Positions 1 through 4,352 of a stretch of DNA of 7,419 nucleotides are shown here, piece by piece. Source of the DNA: JAFGIT01 sp016929465 [NCBI: Candidatus Coatesbacteria bacterium] (GTDB taxonomy: Bacteria; B130-G9); assembly GCA_016929465.1 (NCBI GenBank), contig JAFGIT010000010.1, forward strand, positions 1 to 7,419. The letters run 5' to 3'. The notes below the pieces were generated by a model. The model saw nothing but the letters and a program-made list of their open reading frames with translations, was not told where the DNA came from and did no database searches. Positions within the stretch are counted from its first letter, which is position 1; each line of letters opens with the position of its first letter. The position numbers were made by a program, and so were the translations under genes.

Positions 1-87
1 ATTGCCATCATCATCCTCGCACCACGCCCGCATCTCCCAATGCTGGGCGCGGTTCATCGCTTTCTCACGCAAAGCGGTTGTCCTCAT
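1..87 (-). CDS. Possible N-terminus of an unidentified protein (partial, runs off the window)
   Basis: On the minus strand an ATG at 87-85 opens a frame that stays open for 29 codons to the window edge. The peptide begins MRTTALREKAMNRAQHW and ends in an acidic run, CEDDDGN. I do not recognise it. In its favour, all other genes here run on this strand, the codons look ordinary, and an AGG lies about ten bases upstream of the ATG. Against it, 29 codons is too short to judge, and the opposite strand is also open to position 93. If real, it is the next gene after the repeat-rich spacer that follows rluD. Confidence 0.35.
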   Translation of the reverse strand, partial: MRTTALREKAMNRAQHWEMRAWCEDDDGN

Positions 88-196
88 TATTAGCGGACCT
101 GGTTCATTTGCCTCTGATTCAATACAAAGTTGATGGTTTCTATTATCTTACCATGGAGGGGTGACGATGCAAGGGGGATGTCGGGTTTGCCTCGTG

Positions 197-237
197 CCCC
201 CTTCCCGCCAATCGCAACGCGATTGGCGGGAAGGGGG
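197..237. repeat. Perfect 19-bp inverted repeat (hairpin) with 3-base loop
   Basis: The left arm 197-215 (CCCCCTTCCCGCCAATCGC) is exactly complementary to 219-237, leaving only AAC as loop. A stem of 19 uninterrupted, mostly G-C pairs is very stable in either RNA strand or as a DNA cruciform. It has no T-run on either side, so it is not a standard intrinsic terminator. The right arm continues into the purine tract of the following module. The second copy of that module (from 519) keeps only a right-arm-like sequence. Confidence 0.95.
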
Positions 238-323
238 AGGGAGGAGGAGGCGGCGGCGTTCCGGATCCGTAGGCTTACGCACAACGGCTACGCACATGAT
301 GCCCCTTCAGGGCATTGAAGGAG
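219..323. repeat. G-rich purine/hairpin module, copy 1
   Basis: The module starts with the right hairpin arm (GCGATTGGCGGGAAGGGGGA), continues as a purine tract of GGA/GGC triplets to about 258, then a GGCTACGCAC segment, then a small hairpin at 299-315 (ATGCCC, loop CTTCA, GGGCAT), and ends near GGAG. The same order of parts occurs at 519-635. The G-runs on the plus strand could form a G-quadruplex, since there are several runs of two to five G separated by one or two bases. No coding function is apparent. Confidence 0.75.
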
Positions 324-366
324 CGAAGCAGATCCATGGAGATGTGTCATCTTGGCTCTACACAGC

Positions 367-418
367 CCTTCGTGATCCTTGGTGTTCTTCGTGGACGAAA
401 TTCTGATCAATCCGCAAT
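367..418. repeat. 10-base-period tandem repeat and tail, copy 1
   Basis: Three units of roughly ten bases (CCTTCGTGAT, CCTTGGTGTT, CTTCGTGGA) are followed by a tail ending CTGATCAATCCGCAAT. Units and tail recur at 807-859 with one single-base indel and a few substitutions. Here the element lies just before the 64-base element at 422; in the second instance it lies just after it. Confidence 0.85.
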
Positions 419-421
419 CAG

Positions 422-485
422 CGCGGTGCCGGGTCACCGCAAACCAAAGCGGTGAGAGCTCCCCGCACTCCATATTGCCTTCGTG
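422..485. repeat. 64-base interspersed repeat, copy 1
   Basis: This matches 751-814 at 62 of 64 positions; the differences are G431/A760 and T/C in the CATAT(T/C)GCC part. It contains GCGGTG (423-428), CACCGC (435-440) and GCGGTG (449-454). The middle block can pair with either outer block, giving two mutually exclusive hairpins. Read on the minus strand it contains ATGGAGTGCGGGGAGCTC, which opens short spurious frames. Near-identity over 64 bases in a non-coding spacer indicates a recently duplicated or conserved mobile-type repeat. Confidence 0.93.
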
Positions 486-508
486 TTCATTCGTGCCAAT
501 TCGTGGCT
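479..508. repeat. 10-base-period tandem repeat (TTCGTG core), middle array
   Basis: Three consecutive ten-base units share the core TTCGTG (CTTCGTGTTC, ATTCGTGCCA, ATTCGTGGCT). The array begins inside the 3' end of the first 64-base element and ends just before the second G-rich module. It is a diverged relative of the arrays at 367 and 807. Confidence 0.85.
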
Positions 509-518
509 GAATTTCTGC

Positions 519-635
519 GCGATCGGCGGGAGGGGGAGAGGGAGGAGGAGGTGGCGGTCTTGGGTCCGTTGGGTTTGGCCTTTCGGCCGGCACCCACGGC
601 TACCCACGGTGTGCCCCGTCGGGGCATTGGCGGAG
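519..635. repeat. G-rich purine/hairpin module, copy 2
   Basis: This copy repeats the order seen at 219-323: GCGATCGGCGGGAGGGGGAG, a purine tract to about 556, a GTCCGT segment, a GGCTACCCAC segment and a small hairpin at 612-626 (TGCCCC, loop GTC, GGGGCA). It carries an extra hairpin at 577-588 (GGCCTTTCGGCC), whose flanks 571-574 and 592-595 (GGGT/ACCC) can extend the stem. The left arm of the long hairpin found with copy 1 is missing here. The purine tract is slightly longer than in copy 1. Confidence 0.75.
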
Positions 636-670
636 AGTTCGGAGTTGGAGGTTCAAGGTTCCAAGTTGGA
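636..670. repeat. 7-base-period degenerate tandem repeat, five units
   Basis: Five back-to-back heptamers, AGTTCGG, AGTTGGA, GGTTCAA, GGTTCCA and AGTTGGA, share the core RGTT at constant phase. Heptanucleotide short tandem repeats are known from some bacterial genomes such as cyanobacteria; whether this one is related cannot be told from one locus. Confidence 0.85.
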
Positions 671-705
671 TGGCGATAGCTGATCAAGCCAATTCACAGC
701 CCCTC

Positions 706-732
706 ATCTGCGTAATCTGTGTAATCTGCGGA
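706..732. repeat. 9-base-period tandem repeat, three units
   Basis: Three contiguous nonamers, ATCTGCGTA, ATCTGTGTA and ATCTGCGGA, are followed by a looser run of AGATT motifs (733-750) leading into the second 64-base element. No protein frame is preserved. Confidence 0.88.
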
Positions 733-750
733 CAGATTCAGATTAGATTT

Positions 751-814
751 CGCGGTGCCAGGTCACCGCAAACCAAAGCGGTGAGAGCTCCCCGCACTCC
801 ATATCGCCTTCGTG
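751..814. repeat. 64-base interspersed repeat, copy 2
   Basis: Second copy of the element at 422-485, in the same orientation and offset by 329 bases. The same three complementary blocks are kept: GCGGTG 752-757, CACCGC 764-769, GCGGTG 778-783. One of the two differences from copy 1 lies in the loop of the first hairpin (CCAGGT here, CCGGGT in copy 1), so all pairing blocks are intact in both copies. It runs directly into the ten-base tandem array. Confidence 0.93.
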
Positions 815-859
815 ATCCTTCGTGGCCCTTGGTGGACGAACCTCTGATTAATCCGCAAT
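807..859. repeat. 10-base-period tandem repeat and tail, copy 2, abutting the rluD stop codon
   Basis: Ten-base units from 808 (CTTCGTGATC, CTTCGTGGCC, CTTGGTGGAC) are followed by a tail ending CTGATTAATCCGCAAT. It corresponds to 367-418. The tail stops exactly where the rluD reading frame ends (TAA at 862-860), so the repeat fills the spacer right up to the gene. Confidence 0.85.
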
Positions 860-1819
860 TTAGGGGGTGTTGGGTCCTCGAAGTGTCGCAAGCGAGTTCA
901 GCATATCTTTCGGCAAGGGTGCTTCAAAATCGACCTGTTCACCGGAAGTGGGATGCGCGAAGGAGAGCTTGTAGGCGTGGAGCGCCTGCCTTGTCATGCC
1001 GAACTTGGGGCGTTTTTCCATTGCGCGGCCGCCGTATTGCTTGTCGGCGACTATCGGATGGCCCATTGCGGAGAGGTGGACCCGGACCTGGTGCGTTCGG
1101 CCGGTCCTTGGGCTGATACAGACGAAGGCCGCGCCCTCGAACCTCTCGAGCACCTCTACCAGGCTGAAGGCCTCACGTCCGCGGCCGGTCTTCGCGGTCA
1201 TCAGCTGCCGGTTGTGCGGATTGCGCTCTATCGGCAGGGCGACCTCGTATCGGTCCTGGTCCATGTTGCCGTGGACGAGTGCAAGGTATTGTTTTTTTAT
1301 CTCGCGGTGCTCGAACATCCGCATCAGCGCGATATGAGCCTCGTTCGTCTTGGCGACCAGCATCAGGCCAGATGTGTCCTTGTCGAGCCTGTGGACGATT
1401 CCCTGTCGCATCTCACCACCGACATTCGACAGGTTGTCGAAGCGGTGCAGCAGCCCGTTCACCAGCGTCCCGGACAACATCGTCTCGGTGCAGTGCACGA
1501 CGAGGCCCGGCGGCTTGTCTATGACCGCCATCGATTCGTCCTCGTGGACAACGGTGAATTCAACCGGCTCGGGCTTAACGGAGTGAGTCTCCGGAGGGGG
1601 CAACTCGATATTGACCCGGTCACCCATCTCGACCTGATAGCTAGGCTTACTCGGGCGGCCGTTGACGGTTATCAGGCCGTCCTTTATGAGTTTACCTATC
1701 CGGGTGCGAGATATGCCCTGCACCCTCTCGGCGAGAAAAGCGTCGAGGCGCCGACCTTCTTCGTCCGAGATGATGACCTGGTTCAGGTCGGAGTCTTCCT
1801 CGATGTAGTCGAGATGCAT
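860..1819 (-). CDS. rluD: Large-subunit rRNA pseudouridine synthase, RluA/RluD family
   Basis: The protein has 319 residues. Enzymes of this family isomerise uridines to pseudouridine in 23S rRNA; RluD itself acts in helix 69 (positions 1911, 1915 and 1917 in E. coli numbering) on the ribosome in the cytoplasm. An S4-like RNA-binding domain spans about residues 22-75 (RLDAFLAERV, then ISRTRIGKLIKDGLITVNG). The catalytic domain follows, with the HRLDKDTSG motif at 143-151; D146 is the expected catalytic aspartate. RTGRTHQVRVHL (238-249) and HPIVADKQYG (254-263) are the other family motifs. Length fits RluD, which is about 326 residues in E. coli. The ATG directly abuts the lgt stop codon (TAGATG), implying translational coupling. 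The exact target uridines are inferred; RluC- or RluA-type specificity is not excluded by sequence alone. Confidence 0.93.
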   Translation of the reverse strand: MHLDYIEEDSDLNQVIISDEEGRRLDAFLAERVQGISRTRIGKLIKDGLITVNGRPSKPSYQVEMGDRVNIELPPPETHSVKPEPVEFTVVHEDESMAVIDKPPGLVVHCTETMLSGTLVNGLLHRFDNLSNVGGEMRQGIVHRLDKDTSGLMLVAKTNEAHIALMRMFEHREIKKQYLALVHGNMDQDRYEVALPIERNPHNRQLMTAKTGRGREAFSLVEVLERFEGAAFVCISPRTGRTHQVRVHLSAMGHPIVADKQYGGRAMEKRPKFGMTRQALHAYKLSFAHPTSGEQVDFEAPLPKDMLNSLATLRGPNTP

Positions 1820-2611
1820 CTAAACTGGTTCTGTTGTTCGTCGTCGCAAGAGGAAATAGCTGATGCCGGCGATTATGAAGGCAATCAGCCCGATAAACTG
1901 GGAGGTCGATAGCTCATAGGAGAGAATCGACAGTGAACCCCTCGGGTCGCCCCTGAAGAACTCGGTCAGGAACCTCCCGAGGGAGTAGAGCATCACATAG
2001 GACAAAAAAATCTGCCCATCGAATTTCTTCTTCCGATAGATGAGCGTCAAGATGATGAAATTGATGAGATTGGCCGCTGAATTGTATAGCTGCGTCGGAT
2101 GCACGGGGATGTTCAGCGGCGTGCCGAATATCCTGTGCGAGTACTCATTAGTGAATACTACGCTGAGGGCTGAATCTGTCGGGTGCCCGTAGCAGCAGCC
2201 GGCCATGAAGCACCCGCCCAGGCGCCCAATCGCAACGCCCAAAGCCATCGATGGCGCTACAATGTCCGCGCTCTTCAGGAACTTCATCCTGCGACGCTCC
2301 GCATATAGATAGGCCACGATCGCGCCCATCAGGGGTCCACCCCACCAGACTCCGCCGAGGCGCCATACAGAGAAGAGCTCCCCCGGATTCTCGATGAAGT
2401 ATCGGATATCGACAACTATCAGCAGTATCTTGGCGCCAAGTATCCCAGCGAGAATGACCCAGACGCAGAGGTTGAATATGTGCTCCGGGTTCACGCCCTC
2501 GCGCTTCGCGCGATAATAGGCAAGAGTAATGCCCACGGCAAAGGCGATGCTGAGCGCAAGGCCATAAGTGCCGACTTCGAAGGTGCCTATCTTGAATAGT
2601 ATCGGATGCAT
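1820..2611 (-). CDS. lgt: Phosphatidylglycerol-prolipoprotein diacylglyceryl transferase
   Basis: This 263-residue integral inner-membrane enzyme transfers diacylglyceryl from phosphatidylglycerol to the lipobox cysteine of prolipoproteins, the first step of lipoprotein maturation. About seven hydrophobic segments are visible. Family landmarks in order: YGLALSIAF (16-24), GGVWWGGPLMG (86-96), GRLGGCFMAGCCYGHPT (129-145) with R130 matching the essential arginine of the GR-x-G signature, VHPTQLYNS (170-178) and EFFRGDPRG (217-225) with R220. The loop that carries His103 in E. coli (HGG) reads WGG here, so that histidine is absent; other Lgts also vary at this site. Start: the ATG at 2611 has a weak AGAG upstream. 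The N-terminal MHPILFKIGTFEVGTYGL is a normal Lgt beginning. It is followed without any gap by rluD and preceded by a lipoprotein gene, a likely substrate. Confidence 0.97.
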   Translation of the reverse strand: MHPILFKIGTFEVGTYGLALSIAFAVGITLAYYRAKREGVNPEHIFNLCVWVILAGILGAKILLIVVDIRYFIENPGELFSVWRLGGVWWGGPLMGAIVAYLYAERRRMKFLKSADIVAPSMALGVAIGRLGGCFMAGCCYGHPTDSALSVVFTNEYSHRIFGTPLNIPVHPTQLYNSAANLINFIILTLIYRKKKFDGQIFLSYVMLYSLGRFLTEFFRGDPRGSLSILSYELSTSQFIGLIAFIIAGISYFLLRRRTTEPV

Positions 2612-2661
2612 AATATCTCTAAATTTTTAGTCGATCCTAATGATCATTAGCAAATATGCAA
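2612..2661 (-). promoter_or_regulatory. Possible promoter with 14-bp palindrome upstream of lgt
   Basis: The 90-base, AT-rich gap before lgt holds a perfect palindrome, CTAATGATCATTAG, at 2637-2650. On the minus strand a TTGCAT (2661-2656) and a TAGGAT (2639-2634) are separated by 16 bases, so the palindrome would sit in the spacer and overlap the -10 box, the usual place for a repressor operator. Both boxes are poor matches to sigma-70 consensus. The palindrome is certain; the promoter and any regulator are inference. Confidence 0.3.
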
Positions 2662-2701
2662 GAAATCTCTCTAATATACGAATTTGGGTGAACCGGTGCG
2701 A

Positions 2702-3889
2702 CTAACGCGCTTTTGCCGAGACCGTATTCGAAGGACCACTTTCGTTTCTGGCGGTCGAGTTGTCAACAGCTGTCACATAATATGAATACTCGGTGTCAGG
2801 CCTCACGGTCTCGTCTCTGTAGGTGGCCCTCAAAATCGGCTGTGGCGTCAGGAGCATGAAGAGGTCTTCCCCTGCCTTTTTCCTGTATATTAGGTAGCCG
2901 AGGTGATCGGGCGCTTCTTCCGCCATCCAGAATAGGTTTATAAAGCCCTGACCCGCCACGCAGTCGAGCTGATAAGGCGCGGACGGCGGGACATTGTCTT
3001 TCGGCATGGCAATGACCGTCGCTGAGGTCGCGCTCTCTGCGAATAGCTCGCCGTGGGCCGCGACTGTGGTTACGACGTAGCGATACTCGGTGTCATTGAC
3101 AACATCCTGGTCGAGATAATTGCAGTCGGGCAGCAGCTTCTCATTCAGCGGCCCTATCAGCCGCCAGCCAGCATCCGGCACTCGATAGACGCTGTAGTAG
3201 GGAAGGTCCTTCAGCATATCGCCATTCGTGAGCTCGGTCTGGGGCTCCCATGTGAGCTTGACGAATGCGTCTCCGCATTCCGCGGTGATGTCCTCCGGAG
3301 GCTTCGGGCCGAGAAGAGGCATCGCCCGAGCGATGTTCGACGGTGGGCTCTTCCTGAAGTTACCGCCTTTCGTGAACACGAAATACTCGAATACATGCCC
3401 ATACCAATCCTGCGGTGCCTCGATCCCCTCGCTGTTGTCGATGATTCGCGCCCTCCGTCCTAAGAGATGAACGCCTTGTATAAGCTCGCTCTCCTTGATG
3501 GAGAATATCCGCTCCGGTTCATTCCCGGTCTTGCCGAGTAGTCTGTCGAAGAACGATCTGCTGGAAGATTCCAGGCCGGATGGCTGGAGCCGTCTATAGA
3601 CATCGATACGCTTCAAATCGCGGAATGGCGAGCCGTCTATATTTTCGCTCGGGATCGTGAAGTACAGAGTCACTGCCCCGCCACGCCCGGTCGCTTTCAG
3701 GTCCATTATGGGGAGCGGATCCCGAGTTTTCGGGACCAGCGGCTGCCCCTTCTTCCCGCAGCCGGTGAGTAGAAGAATGGCGATCAATAGCGCTACTAAA
3801 GCGGGGAGACCAAAGAAACACCCCCAAGGCAGGCTATGCAATCTGAGCTTCCCATCACGGCCAGGAGCGGATGGTATTGTATCTGGCAT
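2702..3889 (-). CDS. Lipoprotein with three fibronectin type III-like domains
   Basis: From the chosen ATG the protein has 395 residues. A basic n-region is followed by a hydrophobic stretch (GLPALVALLIAILLLTGC) ending in the lipobox LLTGC; C44 is the predicted lipidated residue. After it comes GKKGQPLVPKTRDPLP, a beginning like that of LptM/YifL-type lipoproteins. Three beta-rich repeats follow at about 58-192, 196-296 and 299-393, each with fibronectin-III hallmarks: paired P at entry, a VxLxW/LFW strand, YxVYR or YLIYRKK, and a late Y-x-Y-x-V-T-x-V strand (TEYRYVVTTVAAHG, TEYSYYVTAVDNS). Repeat 1 carries an insert of about 40 residues. No catalytic motif is seen; a periplasmic binding or scaffold role is a guess. 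An in-frame TTG at 3913 could add eight residues; I prefer the ATG, which has GGAT upstream. It precedes lgt by 90 bases. Confidence 0.88.
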   Translation of the reverse strand: MPDTIPSAPGRDGKLRLHSLPWGCFFGLPALVALLIAILLLTGCGKKGQPLVPKTRDPLPIMDLKATGRGGAVTLYFTIPSENIDGSPFRDLKRIDVYRRLQPSGLESSSRSFFDRLLGKTGNEPERIFSIKESELIQGVHLLGRRARIIDNSEGIEAPQDWYGHVFEYFVFTKGGNFRKSPPSNIARAMPLLGPKPPEDITAECGDAFVKLTWEPQTELTNGDMLKDLPYYSVYRVPDAGWRLIGPLNEKLLPDCNYLDQDVVNDTEYRYVVTTVAAHGELFAESATSATVIAMPKDNVPPSAPYQLDCVAGQGFINLFWMAEEAPDHLGYLIYRKKAGEDLFMLLTPQPILRATYRDETVRPDTEYSYYVTAVDNSTARNESGPSNTVSAKAR

Positions 3890-4024
3890 TTTTCGATCCA
3901 ACAGTAAGGTCAAATAAGCTGATTATGACCTTCCGAAATTTACTGCCTGTGCCACGGAATTCAATACAATAATGTCTTGATAGATTGATGGGATAGCGGC
4001 TGGCGGGTCTTGGAGGAAGAGCTT
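3890..4024 (-). other. Spacer between antitoxin and lipoprotein genes, no toxin remnant recognised
   Basis: In a typical operon of this antitoxin family, a ParE/RelE-type toxin gene would overlap or closely follow the antitoxin stop. Here the frame in phase with the antitoxin reads about 33 codons past its TAA before another stop, and none of it resembles a ParE toxin. A CATAAT box occurs on the minus strand near 3930 without a good -35 partner. I see no terminator hairpin. Confidence 0.5.
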
Positions 4025-4234
4025 TTAGCCGCTCTCTCCGAAGACCTTCTCAATGGGAACGCTTTTGAGTCTGCCAGAGCGATATGCCCTTAATCTCTTC
4101 TCAGCTTCTTCGGCCCAAATTGCATCGAGGGATTTGTCTGGCTCATCGAGGCTATTTATCAACGCCTCGACCATCATGAATCTTTCGTCGGGCTTCAACT
4201 TCAGAGCCTCCGCGAGGATCTCTTTACTACCCAT
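4025..4234 (-). CDS. Addiction-module antitoxin-like protein (TIGR02574 / PF09720 type), without adjacent toxin
   Basis: This 69-residue acidic protein has the standard look of the 'putative addiction module component' family: LKLKPDERFMMVEALINSL near the start, then LDEPDKSLDAIWAEEAEKRL, then a C-terminal RAYRSGRLKSVPIEKVFGE. Members normally neutralise a ParE/RelE-like toxin encoded immediately downstream and are degraded by cellular proteases. Length is complete for the family and no frameshift is seen. Oddly, no toxin frame lies downstream (134 bases to the lipoprotein gene) or upstream (hslU). It has its own TATAAT box and an AGGAGGT ribosome site, so it is probably transcribed independently of hslVU. 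It may be an orphan left after toxin loss, or act on a toxin encoded elsewhere. Family assignment is firm; function here is inferred. Confidence 0.88.
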   Translation of the reverse strand: MGSKEILAEALKLKPDERFMMVEALINSLDEPDKSLDAIWAEEAEKRLRAYRSGRLKSVPIEKVFGESG

Positions 4235-4241
4235 GAAATCA

Positions 4242-4248
4242 ACCTCCT
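4242..4248 (-). promoter_or_regulatory. Strong Shine-Dalgarno for the antitoxin gene
   Basis: AGGAGGT on the minus strand lies seven bases upstream of the antitoxin ATG at 4234. It is the best ribosome-binding site in the window and fixes the start codon. The other genes have weaker sites. Confidence 0.85.
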
Positions 4249-4263
4249 ACCGCGACATCTCAT

Positions 4264-4269
4264 ATTATA
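4264..4269 (-). promoter_or_regulatory. Consensus -10 box (TATAAT) upstream of the antitoxin gene
   Basis: A perfect TATAAT on the minus strand would start transcription near 4257, giving a leader of about 23 bases that carries the AGGAGGT site. No good TTGACA lies 16-18 bases upstream (the sequence there is GC-rich), so a regulator-assisted or weak promoter is possible. Together with the 118-base gap after hslU, this suggests a separate transcription unit. Confidence 0.5.
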
Positions 4270-4352
4270 CCTGAAAGACGAGCGGTTCGCGTTTGCCAGT
4301 GCGATGTTCGTATAGTCTTCCGCATGTCTTAATTTTCAGAGGGCTAAGAGTA

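Larger units (their letters stand above)
88..859. other. Long gene-free spacer filled with repeat mosaic
   Basis: About 770 bases between the rluD stop codon and the possible next gene. The open frames here on either strand are built from repeat sequence, contain low-complexity Pro/Arg/Gly runs and match no family I know. From 197 to 859 the space is almost entirely repeats: a long hairpin, two G-rich purine modules, two copies of a 64-base element and three classes of short tandem repeat. The part from 88 to 196 shows no feature I can name. I see no hairpin followed by a T-run that would act as an intrinsic terminator for rluD on the minus strand. Confidence 0.8.

Noticed and set aside
197-237. 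Intrinsic terminator for the upstream or downstream gene
   Set aside because: The stem is strong but neither side has the T-run needed for intrinsic termination.
288-593. 101-codon minus-strand frame in the repeat spacer
   Set aside because: It consists of translated repeat modules (proline run from the purine tract, then MECGELSPLW from the 64-base element). Such frames are easily annotated as hypothetical proteins but have no independent support.
422-814. CRISPR-like direct repeats
   Set aside because: Only two long copies 329 bases apart, with repeats rather than unique spacers between them and no cas genes.
670-1116. 148-codon plus-strand frame crossing from the repeats into rluD
   Set aside because: Half repeat-derived and half antisense to rluD; no ribosome site or recognisable domain.
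953-1912. 319-codon open frame on the plus strand opposite rluD and lgt
   Set aside because: It is antisense to rluD, whose S4 and HRLD motifs are unmistakable; the plus frame shows no family motif and results from GC-rich codon bias.
3938-3955. Sigma-54 type promoter (TGGCAC) before the lipoprotein gene
   Set aside because: TGGCAC is present on the minus strand, but the -12 TTGC element is absent at the required spacing.
3914-4024. Remnant of a ParE/RelE toxin after the antitoxin
   Set aside because: All three minus-strand frames were read; none shows a ParE-like pattern, and stops interrupt within about 35 codons.
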